A DNA stretch of 43,086 bases from Candidatus Cloacimonadota bacterium. GTDB taxonomy: Bacteria > Cloacimonadota > Cloacimonadia > Cloacimonadales > WRIO01. The first letter of the stretch is position 1. Every line of letters begins with the position of its first letter. A program made the position numbers and the translations under genes. The DNA lies in NCBI GenBank assembly GCA_009777575.1, contig WRLO01000023.1, positions 1 through 43,086 of the forward strand. The letters run 5' to 3'. Below are positions 24,802-34,201 of this stretch, in pieces. A model generated the notes under the pieces. The model saw only the letters and a program-made list of their open reading frames with translations. It was not told the origin of the DNA and did not search any database.

Positions 24802-27800
24802 ATGATAAGTAAAGAATTAGATAATTTACTAAATCACCTTGAGTTGAAGGACTCAGGTGTTGTTTTTTTCGGAAACGAAGAAGGCAAGTTCGAGGTGTCT
24901 TTGCATTTCGATACTCGAAAAAAGTTAGAACTGATTAAACCAAATGCCATTTATGTTTTTAATAAACAACCTTTTATATTATTTTTTGATTTAACTGGTT
25001 TAGCCGATGAGGAAAGAGAAGATGATATCCACAAAAAGGTCTGGTCTTTTGATAACTCGCCGATAATTTTTATTATTAAAGATAAGGAAATTATTGTATA
25101 TAATGCGTTGAATTATGTAAAGCAAGAAAGGCGATTAGAACAAATCCCATTTAAAACAGAAGACGAACGCAATAAACAATTCTCTTTTTTAAATTTACAA
25201 AGTGGAGCTACTTGGAAATGGCTGCAAACAGAGTATTTAAAAAAATCATCTAAAAACATAAGACAGAAAAGAGTCAATGAAACTCTTTTTAAGAATATAA
25301 AGGATGTCAGAGAGAAATTAACAAATTTAAATTTGCAGGAACATCACGCAAACTCACTTATTTTAAGATTAATCTTTATTAGATATTTGATTGATAGAGG
25401 GATAGAAATCAACAATGATTATATTTCAGGTGAAACAACTAATGAAAGGCGAAAATGCTTTTGTGAATTGATAACTCAAATACAAAGATTGAAAAGTCTT
25501 TTTGAATATCTAAACTCACGATTTAATGGTGTATTGTTCAAAGATTTAGATTTTACAATAAATGACACACATACCGAATTTTTAACAAAAGTTTTCAGAG
25601 GCGAGTTGCAAGGAAACGATTCTTTATTTGAAGGATATTTCTTTGAAATATTTGATTTTTCGATAATTCCAGTTGAAATGATATCGGGTATTTATGAATC
25701 TTTGATAAACGAAGAAACAAAAAAAAATAATTCCGCCGTTTATACACCTCCATTTTTAGTCGATTACATATTGACTGACACGGTAGATAAATATTTAGAA
25801 CATTCGCAAACATCAGATTGTAAGATATTTGAAGTGGCTGTGGGTTCGGGAATCTTTCTCGTGCAATCTTTGCGTAGAATGATTGAAAAGGAAATACAAT
25901 TAAATAAACAAACTACAGACCTTGAATTTAGTGTTAAAATCAGAAAAATAGCATTAGATAACCTTTTTGGAATAGATATTAATGAGGAAGCATTAAAAGT
26001 AGCTTGTTTTTCTATTTATATTGCTCTTTTGGACTATCAAAAACCACAGAATATAGATAAATACGAATTTCCTGATTTATTAAACAATAATTTGTTTGAA
26101 GCCAATTTTTTTGATGTCAAGCATCCTTATAATAAAATCATTAAATCAAAAAAACTTGATTTTATTCTTGGTAATCCACCTTGGAAAAGCAAAAAAGACG
26201 ACAAAATACACATAAAATGGTTGAAAGACAATAAAAAAACTGTTGGTGGATATGAAATTGCTCAATCCTTCTTATTAAGAACAAATGATTTTATGCATTC
26301 AGAAACCAAATCAGCATTGATTGTAACCAGTACAATGTTCAATAATGTATCAAAAACTACCCAACAATTTAAAAGTAATTTTCTTAAAACTTATTGCGTC
26401 GAAAAATTTTTTGATTTATCTCCCGTGAGACGATTAATTTTTGAGGAAAAAGATAGTCCAGCAAGTATTGTTTATTTTCGAAAGCCTCGTATTGATGAGG
26501 ATTTTAATAAAAATATTGTCAATCATCAATCATTAAAAATCAACTATTTTCTAAAGTATTTTAGGATGTTAGTTATTGAAAAATTTGACCAAAAAGAGAT
26601 TCAACAAAAGCATTTTATTGATAATCCTTGGATGTTTAAAGTGGCGTTGTATGGTAATGTTTTGGATTTTTTGTTGTTGAAGAAAATAAAGGATATTTCA
26701 GACAATAAAATTTTAAATCTCATAGATAATAATATTTTTTTTGGTGGTAGTGGAATTACAATCGGAGGGGAACAAGCAGAAAAGAATAATGAAAAAAAAA
26801 TATTTCCTTTTATTGAAGGTTTACCTGTTCTTGAAAATAATCAAATTAAGCCATTTTATACTCCTGATAGTAGTACTCTTCTGGAAAGAAAAGACTGTTA
26901 TATTAAGTGCGGATGTAAAAGACAGTTATTTGAGGGTTTTAAAATATTATTTAAGAGAAGAACAAAAGATGAATATGAATTAATTATCTCAGTTAACGAA
27001 AATACAAATGTTTTCAAATTTGGCGTTTATGGAATAAGTTCCACTAAAAATAAAGACAAATTAATAAGACTTTTTGGGTTTTTAAACTCCTATTTATATA
27101 CTTACTACATTTACTTGATTTCTGGGGCTTGGGGTATATCTACACGACCTGAAGTTAAATGGAAAGATGAATATTTATCATTTCCTATTGTTCAATTGAG
27201 TAGTGATACTGAAACAGAACTAATCAATCTTGTAAACCAATTTTTGAAACCATATCAAGAACATTATACCGACTTCAAATTAAGTGAACCAGAACCAGAC
27301 GAAACAATATTAGCCAAAATCAACGAAATTATCTATGATTTATACGGAATAAATGGTTATGAAAAGGACTTAATTGATTATGTTTTAAATGTATCAAGAT
27401 ACCAGTTTCAAGAAAGCAAGCAAAATTTATTAGAATTTAGCAACGATAAAACTCATAACAGATACAGAAATCATGTTCTAGAAAACTATGCCGAGGTCTA
27501 TTTACAAGAGTTTAGAAAAATTTATACCGATGAATATATTCAAGTAGAAATATATCTATTAGACCATTTTATCGCAATGAATTTTATCTTTATGGATTCA
27601 GAACCTACCAAAAAAATAATCTATCCCAAAGATAATACAGAAAAAGAAGTTTTCAAATTATTTTCAGACAAATTAAGTATTTCACAAGAAACAAATACAT
27701 CAAATCCGATGGACAATCTTTTCATACAAAAGGATATAAAGGGTTTTGAGGAAAATTCATTTTATATAATCAAACCAAACGAATACAAGTGTTGGCACAG

Positions 27801-27891
27801 AGCGATGGCTTGGTATGATGTAGCGGAATTTACGCATGCAATACAAAAAGCTGAGTTAAAAAGATTAAAAGAGAGCACAGATAATGAATAA
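24802..27891 (+). CDS. N6-adenine DNA methyltransferase (Eco57I/type IIG-like)
   Basis: The 1029-aa protein has an N-terminal region of about 150 residues ahead of the methylase fold (FFDLTGLADEEREDD, PIIFIIKDKEIIVYNALNYV). Then come NNSAVYTPPFLVDYIL (about residues 309-324), SAM-binding motif I KIFEVAVGSGIFLVQSLRRM (about 341-360), FGIDINEEALKVACFSIYIA and the catalytic LDFILGNPPWKSKKDD (NPPW at about 458). The C-terminal half would hold target recognition (WGISTRPEVKWKDEYLSFPI). The methylase assignment is firm; whether the same chain also cuts DNA is not. An AAAAGGTTAAT precedes the ATG. It overlaps the next gene by eight bases, so both are made together. Probably a restriction-modification or related defence cassette. 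Confidence 0.92.
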   Translation: MISKELDNLLNHLELKDSGVVFFGNEEGKFEVSLHFDTRKKLELIKPNAIYVFNKQPFILFFDLTGLADEEREDDIHKKVWSFDNSPIIFIIKDKEIIVYNALNYVKQERRLEQIPFKTEDERNKQFSFLNLQSGATWKWLQTEYLKKSSKNIRQKRVNETLFKNIKDVREKLTNLNLQEHHANSLILRLIFIRYLIDRGIEINNDYISGETTNERRKCFCELITQIQRLKSLFEYLNSRFNGVLFKDLDFTINDTHTEFLTKVFRGELQGNDSLFEGYFFEIFDFSIIPVEMISGIYESLINEETKKNNSAVYTPPFLVDYILTDTVDKYLEHSQTSDCKIFEVAVGSGIFLVQSLRRMIEKEIQLNKQTTDLEFSVKIRKIALDNLFGIDINEEALKVACFSIYIALLDYQKPQNIDKYEFPDLLNNNLFEANFFDVKHPYNKIIKSKKLDFILGNPPWKSKKDDKIHIKWLKDNKKTVGGYEIAQSFLLRTNDFMHSETKSALIVTSTMFNNVSKTTQQFKSNFLKTYCVEKFFDLSPVRRLIFEEKDSPASIVYFRKPRIDEDFNKNIVNHQSLKINYFLKYFRMLVIEKFDQKEIQQKHFIDNPWMFKVALYGNVLDFLLLKKIKDISDNKILNLIDNNIFFGGSGITIGGEQAEKNNEKKIFPFIEGLPVLENNQIKPFYTPDSSTLLERKDCYIKCGCKRQLFEGFKILFKRRTKDEYELIISVNENTNVFKFGVYGISSTKNKDKLIRLFGFLNSYLYTYYIYLISGAWGISTRPEVKWKDEYLSFPIVQLSSDTETELINLVNQFLKPYQEHYTDFKLSEPEPDETILAKINEIIYDLYGINGYEKDLIDYVLNVSRYQFQESKQNLLEFSNDKTHNRYRNHVLENYAEVYLQEFRKIYTDEYIQVEIYLLDHFIAMNFIFMDSEPTKKIIYPKDNTEKEVFKLFSDKLSISQETNTSNPMDNLFIQKDIKGFEENSFYIIKPNEYKCWHRAMAWYDVAEFTHAIQKAELKRLKESTDNE

Positions 27892-28615
27892 TGCCAATAC
27901 TTTCAAGTCCAAAGAAGAGAAAGTAACCGAATATCATGTTCGGCAGATAGTTAGTTATATAATCTATTGTTATTTACAAATTTTGGCTGACAAAAAAACT
28001 TACGACTATTCAGAAAAAGGCAAAATAGCGAAAGAAGAATTTTTAAGAAATGGTCTGGTAAATGATTATTTACAAAAATCGTATAACAAAAAATATTACA
28101 AACAGTATATTTCAGATAATCCATCTGTTGAAATCACTTTTCATCCAGAAGAAACTATGACTTATAATGATTCTGAAACTCAAATCCTTTCTACAGATAA
28201 GATTGATATTTCAATTTGGGAAAATAGTTTACAAGCAATTTGGTCTGAAAAGTCAGATAATGAAATAAGATTTGCGGTCGAATGTAAAAGAATAAAGAAG
28301 CTATCTGATGCCTTAAATTATATTTCTGATACAGAAAATTTTTGCTTTCGAAATTATGTAAATACACGATTGGCTTTTGAGGGACAAATTGCTTTCATTG
28401 AAGATATTATGATGAGCTGTAGTAAACTTAAAGAAAAAATAAATGAGATTTTATTAAATCATGAAACAATAATTACAAGCCAATTCTTAGAGCCAGTCGT
28501 TTTGAATGATAAGTTTGAAGGGACATATCTTTCAAAACATTTGCGAGTCAGTAACAAACAATATTTTTCTGTTTATCATTTATTTTTCGATTATTCAAGT
28601 ATAGTTGTTAATTAA
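27884..28615 (+). CDS. Putative PD-(D/E)XK nuclease partner of the methyltransferase
   Basis: The 243-aa protein has no family I can name. Residues 105-112 (DKIDISIW) and 129-136 (RFAVECKR) have the spacing and residues of a PD-(D/E)XK nuclease core: an Asp on one strand, then E-x-K on the next. It begins inside the end of the methyltransferase gene (overlap of eight bases). The simplest reading is the restriction half of a two-gene system. The methyltransferase carries the sequence recognition. This is inference from the motif and the operon; the fold should be tested by structure prediction. Confidence 0.65.
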   Translation: MNNANTFKSKEEKVTEYHVRQIVSYIIYCYLQILADKKTYDYSEKGKIAKEEFLRNGLVNDYLQKSYNKKYYKQYISDNPSVEITFHPEETMTYNDSETQILSTDKIDISIWENSLQAIWSEKSDNEIRFAVECKRIKKLSDALNYISDTENFCFRNYVNTRLAFEGQIAFIEDIMMSCSKLKEKINEILLNHETIITSQFLEPVVLNDKFEGTYLSKHLRVSNKQYFSVYHLFFDYSSIVVN

Positions 28616-28707
28616 GCCTATAAAAATGAACACGATGCCTTATGATGACTGGTTAATGTTAAAAAGATTTGTAAAATTGAAAATAAATAATTCATCTTAG
28701 GACAAAT

Positions 28708-29280
28708 TCAATCATTCAACACTTTTCTATAATTCTCATCTTTTATTTTTGTAAATCCATTTTCTAGTAAAACTTTAATAGATGCTGTATTATCTTCATC
28801 TGGGTCTGCAAGTATCACTTCACCACCTATTTCTTTGATTTTTGTGACTAACTCTTTAACAATTATTTTTCCTAATCCTTTGTTTAAATAGTCTTCCTCT
28901 CCAATTAAATAGCCTATTTCATATATAGATTTTTCCTTGTCGACAGTTATATCATAATTATCTTGAAAAAACTGCTGTTCAAAATAAGCGTCTAAAAACA
29001 GGCAATAACCTATTTTTACACTTTCATAATATACGATAAATTGTTTCACATGATTATGTTCACCATTTATGCTAATTGCTAATTTTAGCCAATCTTCTTT
29101 TTCGTCTGCTCTATTGGGACAAAACCATTTATTAATACGCTCTTTATCTAACCATTTTTTGAAGAGATTTATATCTTTTATTTGAATAGGTTTTAAAGTT
29201 ATTTCGTTTTTTTGCAATTTAAATCCCTTGTCATGTTTTATTTCACTATTCTTTTCCATTTCAGATATAAACTGTTTCAT
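28708..29280 (-). CDS. GNAT acetyltransferase, AAC(6')-like
   Basis: The 190-aa protein shows the layout of AacA4/RimJ-type GNATs: ITLKPIQIKDINLFKKWL at the start of the fold, EIGYLIGEEDYLNKGLGKII (acetyl-CoA site, about residues 122-141) and DPDEDNTASIKVLLENGFTK near the end. Resemblance to aminoglycoside 6'-acetyltransferases is clear in shape, but the substrate cannot be inferred. The ATG at 29280 is the best start, because GAGG lies six bases upstream. That GAGG and the A of the ATG belong to the terminal repeat of a 101-bp mobile element inserted there. A later ATG (residue 8) lacks any binding site. Confidence 0.85.
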   Translation of the reverse strand: MKQFISEMEKNSEIKHDKGFKLQKNEITLKPIQIKDINLFKKWLDKERINKWFCPNRADEKEDWLKLAISINGEHNHVKQFIVYYESVKIGYCLFLDAYFEQQFFQDNYDITVDKEKSIYEIGYLIGEEDYLNKGLGKIIVKELVTKIKEIGGEVILADPDEDNTASIKVLLENGFTKIKDENYRKVLND

Positions 29281-29380
29281 ACTAATCCTCGTTGAGAATG
29301 TAGCTCGAACTTTCTAGTTCGAGTATATATATCAATCGTCAGATGGAAATCTGACGCTCCATTCAAAACGAAGATTAGTA
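29280..29380. repeat. 101-bp MITE-like element, copy 2 (supplies start signals of the GNAT gene)
   Basis: Same length as the copy at 12975-13075 but in the opposite orientation, with ends TACTAATCCTCGTT and AACGAAGATTAGTA. Its inner hairpins (AGCTCGAACTTTCTAGTTCG and GTCAGATGGAAATCTGAC) match the first copy. On the minus strand it ends AACGAGGATTAGTA, and this final A (complement of the T at 29280) is the first base of the GNAT start codon. Confidence 0.9.
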
Positions 29381-29404
29381 TAAATATCTGCATATCCTAA
29401 ATCC

Positions 29405-30625
29405 TTATTTCAACACTCCTAGATCTTTCCCCACCTTGATAAAGGCTTCCACTGCCTTATCAATATCCTCTTTCGAGTGTGCTGCTGAAAGCTGAACGCG
29501 TATCCTTGCACGGCCTCTGGCGACCACAGGATAAGTAAATCCTATCACATATATTCCCTCTTTTAGTAGCATATCAGCCATTTTGATTGCGAGAGGTTCA
29601 TCGTATATCATGACTGGGACTATTGCTGTATTGCCTTTTACTAAGTCAAACCCTGCTTTTTCCATCATTTCTCTGAAATATTTGGCATTTTCTTTGACTT
29701 TGGATATGAGAACCTGTGATTTTTCTAAAATATTTAAGACTTCGAGAGTGCCACCAACTACTGCTGGTGAAACAGTATTTGAGAAAAGATAAGGTCTTGA
29801 TTTTTGCCTTAAAAGCTCAATAATCTCTTTTTTTCCAGAAGTGCATCCACCATTCGCACCACCTAAAGCTTTACCAAAGGTAGTGGTAATGATATCTACT
29901 CTATCTGTTATGTCATAGTATTCAGCTGTTCCTTTTCCTGTTGGTCCAATATAACCAGTGGAATGAGAATCATCGACTGCAACTAGTGCGTCATATTTAT
30001 CTGCTAAATCAACTATCTGGTCGAGCTTGGCAATATCGCCATCCATTGAAAAGACACCATCTGTTATGATCAGCCTATAACGGAAATTTTGAGAGTCCTG
30101 AAGACATTTTTCCAGCTCTGCCATATCAGAATGCTTGTATCTGAATTTGTTTTGCGATTTAAATAAACGCACCCCATCGATGATAGAAGCATGGTTCAAT
30201 TCATCTGAAATGACTGCATCTTTTTCCGGATCAAGAATAGTCTCAAAAAGTCCTGTATTAGCATCAAAACAAGCTACATAAAGGATAGTATCTTCTGTGC
30301 CAAGAAACTCAGACATTTTCTTCTCTAATTCTTTGTGGATCTGCTGAGTTCCACAGATAAATCTCACTGAGGATAAACCATAACCCCACTGATTCATGAT
30401 ATCCTGTGAAGCCTTGATGACAGACGGGTGATTGGCTAATCCGAGATAATTATTTGCACAGAAATTAAGGACTTGCTCACCCCCCATATAGGCGGGGGAA
30501 GAATCGATTGCTACTTTAATGTGAGCAGACTGACTCGAAGTGATAATTCGCTCTGTCTTATAAATTCCCTGTTCTTTCATTTCTACAAAACGATTTTGTA
30601 GGTCTTCTTTGATTTTACTATACAT
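29405..30625 (-). CDS. kbl: Glycine C-acetyltransferase (2-amino-3-ketobutyrate CoA ligase)
   Basis: This PLP enzyme converts 2-amino-3-oxobutyrate and CoA to glycine and acetyl-CoA, the second step of threonine breakdown, or runs in reverse. The 406-aa chain matches the alpha-oxoamine synthase family: NFCANNYLGLANHPSVIKAS, GYGLSSVRFICGTQQIHKEL, DELNHASIIDGVRLF, VDDSHSTGYIGPTGKG and the PLP-lysine segment TTTFGKALGGANGG (Lys about residue 252). FICGTQ and the overall sequence favour Kbl over BioF. The start follows TTGGAGGCACT. Threonine dehydrogenase (tdh), often adjacent, is not in the window. Confidence 0.94.
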   Translation of the reverse strand: MYSKIKEDLQNRFVEMKEQGIYKTERIITSSQSAHIKVAIDSSPAYMGGEQVLNFCANNYLGLANHPSVIKASQDIMNQWGYGLSSVRFICGTQQIHKELEKKMSEFLGTEDTILYVACFDANTGLFETILDPEKDAVISDELNHASIIDGVRLFKSQNKFRYKHSDMAELEKCLQDSQNFRYRLIITDGVFSMDGDIAKLDQIVDLADKYDALVAVDDSHSTGYIGPTGKGTAEYYDITDRVDIITTTFGKALGGANGGCTSGKKEIIELLRQKSRPYLFSNTVSPAVVGGTLEVLNILEKSQVLISKVKENAKYFREMMEKAGFDLVKGNTAIVPVMIYDEPLAIKMADMLLKEGIYVIGFTYPVVARGRARIRVQLSAAHSKEDIDKAVEAFIKVGKDLGVLK

Positions 30626-31082
30626 AGTGCCTCCAAAAATATATTTATTATGTTTATTAGTAAAAATTTCTTTACAGAATGTTTTTATATAATCATCTCA
30701 TGGTGGTTTTACCCTCACAAGCCATGCATGAAAATAAGGATCTCACAACAGTCCCTCCATGAATATGGGGAATTAATGACCGCAGTCCGAAAAGTCAAAT
30801 TAATAAAATTATACCTTACATAAGCCTCTTAGGTATGTGAAGCTCTGTAGAAAACGAGGTATACACCCAAACCGGCATCCCGTAGGGATGCAACCAAGAT
30901 ATTAGCACATTTTGTGGCATCCCTACGGGAGGCTGCATGGTGCCTATATACGTTTCTACAGAGCTTTAATCTCTGCGAGATGTGCAATGAAGGTTGTCGC
31001 ATATTCCACCTAGCGATACATCTCTACGAGATGACTTCTCGGACTTCACTCATTAACTAGTCTATTTTAGTGTAAAGAAATC
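30626..31082. other. Intergenic region holding a 127-bp palindromic element
   Basis: No gene in 457 bases. The centre is the nested inverted repeat 30840-30966. Flanks carry smaller palindromes (TCTCTGCGAGATG, CATCTCTACGAGATG) and an ACCGCAGTCCGA motif also seen near 1600 and 1820. Confidence 0.75.
30840..30966. repeat. 127-bp nested palindromic element, copy 1
   Basis: Outer arms AAGCTCTGTAGAAA (30840-30853) and TTTCTACAGAGCTT (30953-30966) are exact reverse complements. Inside, GGCATCCCGTAGGGATGC and GCATCCCTACGGGAGGC form further hairpins. The whole sequence recurs at 34593-34719 with the same length and about 85-90 percent apparent identity, including an upstream TATACCTTACA lead-in. Confidence 0.88.
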
Positions 31083-31805
31083 TCACTTTTTCTTTCCTCT
31101 TATCCATAAAATACTTCTCTCATTGTCAGATGGTTGCACTGTGATTTCATCAAAAAAAACATCATAAACATTTCTTTTGGGAGTGCAAAAATGACCATGT
31201 AAAGCTATTTTTTTATATTCTATATCGAGTTTAGGAAAAAGAAACCGCTCCAGCATTTTTATCGTCAATTTTTGTGGTTCAGCTATCGAAGGTGGTTCAT
31301 TTAAATTAAAACTACCGATAAAATCTCCTCCAGTTTTGAGTATTCTAAATATCTCGTCTAACATCTCAGAAAAATTAATTGTATGATCCATAGCATTGAA
31401 GGTAAAAACAACATCAACAAATTCATCCGGTAAAAGAATATGCTTTTCTGTAGATTTGATATAAGGATAGCCATCATCAATCATTTCGCGACCAAATAAA
31501 TCGAAGTATTTATCAGCTAGAACATCAATACCTAATCGAAGTTTAGGAGCTTCTGTCCAGTTCAGTGAGCCAGCTGGACCACATCCAAAATCTGCTACTA
31601 TTTTATCTTTCAAAAAATCATCATTTTCTTCCTGAGCCATCGCTAAGAAATATTTTTCATACCACCAATTGGGAAATAGTTTTTCTTTTAAAAATTTACG
31701 ATGCCAATATCGTAGTTCTTTTTTGTGTTTATGTTTTGTTAAAACATCTCTGTTTACTCGAATTACATCGTATTGACATCGTTTTAAAAATTCTTTAAAA
31801 GTCAT
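31083..31805 (-). CDS. Class I SAM-dependent methyltransferase
   Basis: The 240-aa protein has motif I VADFGCGPAGSLNW (about residues 69-82), an acidic LGIDVLADKYFD (about 91-102), VDVVFTFNAMDHTINFSEML and LDEIFRILKTGGDFIGSFNL. The last is the usual post-motif pattern of small-molecule methyltransferases. The N-terminus is basic and rich in Lys, Arg and Trp. The substrate is unknown. It lies seven bases after a DUF3467 gene on the same strand, so they form an operon. Confidence 0.88.
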   Translation of the reverse strand: MTFKEFLKRCQYDVIRVNRDVLTKHKHKKELRYWHRKFLKEKLFPNWWYEKYFLAMAQEENDDFLKDKIVADFGCGPAGSLNWTEAPKLRLGIDVLADKYFDLFGREMIDDGYPYIKSTEKHILLPDEFVDVVFTFNAMDHTINFSEMLDEIFRILKTGGDFIGSFNLNEPPSIAEPQKLTIKMLERFLFPKLDIEYKKIALHGHFCTPKRNVYDVFFDEITVQPSDNERSILWIRGKKK

Positions 31806-31812
31806 TTTTTAT

Positions 31813-32112
31813 TTAGTTTTGAAATCCGATATTCTTATTTTCTATCGGAGGCATTTGCGGCAATTTTATCTCTCCAAATTGCTTTTCAAACTGTTCGACA
31901 TTCTGTTGCAAAATTTTTAATAGTTGTTTTGCATGCTGAGGAGTCGTTATTATACGGCTCAAAATTTTTATATCCGGCATACCTGGGGTCATTCGCCCAC
32001 AATCGATGATATACTCTGAAGGGTTATTAGAAATCATGAAGAAGTTTGTATAAACACCTTCTCCTACTTTTTCATCAAGTTTGATATTGATTTTTTGTTG
32101 TTGTGGTTGCAT
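31813..32112 (-). CDS. DUF3467 family protein
   Basis: The start is ATG 32112, preceded by AAAAAAGGAGATAAA; a longer frame upstream lacks a binding site. The 99-aa product shows the DUF3467 pattern: KINIKLDEKVGEGVYTNFFM, ISNNPSEYIIDCGRMTPGMP and IKILSRIITTPQHAKQLLKI. The family is small, widespread in bacteria and without assigned function. It precedes the methyltransferase gene. Confidence 0.9.
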   Translation of the reverse strand: MQPQQQKINIKLDEKVGEGVYTNFFMISNNPSEYIIDCGRMTPGMPDIKILSRIITTPQHAKQLLKILQQNVEQFEKQFGEIKLPQMPPIENKNIGFQN

Positions 32113-32212
32113 TTTATCTCCTTTTTTCTTAGATTTTCTATATTCTATCCTTTGACTTTTTAGTCGTGGAACTATTTTCGGGTGGGGTTGATACCATTTA
32201 CTCATATAGTTT

Positions 32213-32294
32213 ATTTTAACACAGAGATTCAATGAGAAGGCACAGAGAACACAGAGATATTTCTGTGTATCCTCTATTTCCTCTATGTTAAAAT
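32213..32294. repeat. 82-bp inverted repeat of ACAGAG type
   Basis: Ends ATTTTAACACAGAG (32213-32226) and CTCTATGTTAAAAT (32281-32294) are near-perfect reverse complements. The interior repeats ACAGAG and CACAGAGAACACAGAG. It sits between the GcvT-like gene and the DUF3467 gene. Confidence 0.8.
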
Positions 32295-32299
32295 CCTCC

Positions 32300-33922
32300 T
32301 TATATTATTGACTTCAAAGCTTTCGCTGATGTCGCTGGGTTTACACCATCTGAACTTATATAGCCTAAAATAGCTTTCCCAGTAGGGACTTTTTCTTTTT
32401 TCACTGGAGGAAGTATTTCTTCACTTTGAGTTCCTCTCAAAGTCTGATATTGAGTGGTCAGTTGGAGCTGGTCCGGATCTGATGTTCCGCTCTCTGTAGA
32501 AAAATTATCCGATTTTTTTATAGAATAAGATTCGGTGCCATTTTCTTGCAACTCCTCTATTTCCTTTTCTCTAAATAATTCAACCTTTATTTTTATATGA
32601 AGATCATTTTCGATTAAAATATCCAGACCATTTTCATCTTTTTTATATGGACTATTGTAAAGCCAAGCCAGAGCTATAGCAGCAGTTCCATTAGCTTCAT
32701 TGACATTTTTTCTTGTAGAGCCTATATAAAGTCTTTTTTCATGAGAAACATTGGGAGATATGATACAAGATGTCACAGATCCTATTCTTTTCCCGTCTAA
32801 ATATACTCCGCAATTTACAATATTGCCTTCTGCTATTATGATGACAAGCCTTTTATCGTTTTTATTCTCTTTATCTTTCAATAGAGCTTCTCTGCCAACA
32901 AATTCAGATTTATTCCAATCTACTGCAGAATCTATCAAAGGAGCATTGCTAGGGGTATGAAACTCATCATATTCTGAACCCATTAGTGGCAAACCAACAT
33001 TTCCAGCAGAAATTCTATTTTCATCACGACCTCCGAGACCTACCAATAATCCTCCATAGTCAAGAGCTTTTAAAACTATCTGTTTGAATCTTTTTTCTGC
33101 ATGTTTAATAGGTATATATATTTCCCAGCCCCAGCGATTTGTATAACCCGTTCTGCTAAAAAAATAAGTGTCTTCGTCTATAAAACTATCATCTTTTGCA
33201 AAAGCTTCGTCTTGCTCGGAAATATCAAAAGGTAATATGCCATCTGTTTCTCTGATAATTACTTCATTAAAACTGAAATAAACCATATTTTTTTCTGGAT
33301 TTGTTCTATTTTTCAGAACATCATTACCAAATATTTCCGTGATGACTTTGTATGAATAAATGCCTTGCACATCAAGCTTTACTAAACGGTCTGAGATATT
33401 TTCTACATAAACTTCTTCATCTTCGTATTTATACTGCATGATAAAATCTGCATCACTGATTAAATCGACCTCAAAACCTACAGCATAACCTTTTTCAGTG
33501 ATGTCAAACCCTGCATTTATGACCAGTATAAAACAATTATCGGTTCGTTTCATTACGATCATATCATCACGAACAGTGCCGTTTTCATTGAGTAACAAAG
33601 TATATTTACAACTTCCTATTTTCATGTTTTCTATATCAGCTGGGAGAACTCGATTTAACAAAGAACATGCATCCTTGCCAGAAAACAGTATCTGTCCCAT
33701 ATGGTCGATATTAAATATTGCTACTTTTTCAATAGCTTTTGCCTCTTCCAAAACAGAGGTTAAATAATGAACTGCCATGTCATACTGTCCAAAATTATTC
33801 CTCTGAATATGAGTATAAGGCATACCAAGTCTATCTGCAAGTAAGTTTTGATACCACTCCTCTGCCTCATGAAGTGCTGTTCGGCGAGGCATCTCAGGAA
33901 ATTTAAAACCATATACTCTCAT
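32300..33922 (-). CDS. GcvT-like (aminomethyltransferase family) protein with C-terminal extension
   Basis: The folate-binding fold of glycine-cleavage T-protein is clear: AIFNIDHMGQILFSGKDACS, GSCKYTLLLNENGTVRDDMI, FILVINAGFD, FFSRTGYTNRWGWEIYIPIK, GLGGRDENRISAGNVGLPLM and VDWNKSEFVGREALLKDKEN. Family members transfer a methylene group to tetrahydrofolate, but related proteins demethylate other compounds. The protein is 540 aa against about 370 for GcvT. Most of the excess is at the end (low-complexity Ser/Thr/Gln-rich stretch, then TGKAILGYISSDGVNPATSA). No gcvP or gcvH is near, so it is probably not the standard T-protein. The start follows AGTAGGAGTATC. Confidence 0.82.
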   Translation of the reverse strand: MRVYGFKFPEMPRRTALHEAEEWYQNLLADRLGMPYTHIQRNNFGQYDMAVHYLTSVLEEAKAIEKVAIFNIDHMGQILFSGKDACSLLNRVLPADIENMKIGSCKYTLLLNENGTVRDDMIVMKRTDNCFILVINAGFDITEKGYAVGFEVDLISDADFIMQYKYEDEEVYVENISDRLVKLDVQGIYSYKVITEIFGNDVLKNRTNPEKNMVYFSFNEVIIRETDGILPFDISEQDEAFAKDDSFIDEDTYFFSRTGYTNRWGWEIYIPIKHAEKRFKQIVLKALDYGGLLVGLGGRDENRISAGNVGLPLMGSEYDEFHTPSNAPLIDSAVDWNKSEFVGREALLKDKENKNDKRLVIIIAEGNIVNCGVYLDGKRIGSVTSCIISPNVSHEKRLYIGSTRKNVNEANGTAAIALAWLYNSPYKKDENGLDILIENDLHIKIKVELFREKEIEELQENGTESYSIKKSDNFSTESGTSDPDQLQLTTQYQTLRGTQSEEILPPVKKEKVPTGKAILGYISSDGVNPATSAKALKSII

Positions 33923-34201
33923 ATTTTGATACTCCTATTACTAAAATGATTTCTATCTGTGACAAGATAATATTTTGCTTAATTTTGTCAATCACAAATG
34001 TTGTTCAATAAATTAGTGCTGTACATCGACATTTTTTTTTTATTAATTTAGCTTGTTATTTTTCGCCATTTTTCCTTGCTTCTTTGATTATTTGAGACAC
34101 ATAATTCAAAGATTTTTTTGACAACCCTTTCCAAAATGTGATTTTACTCAAGGTCGTCCAAACACATAAATAACCCTACAACAAAAAAAAGAGACACTAT
34201 A

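Noticed and set aside
24802..27891. BREX PglX methyltransferase
   Set aside because: No other BREX genes (brxA, brxB, brxC, pglZ, brxL) are in the window, and the coupled partner is a small nuclease-like protein.
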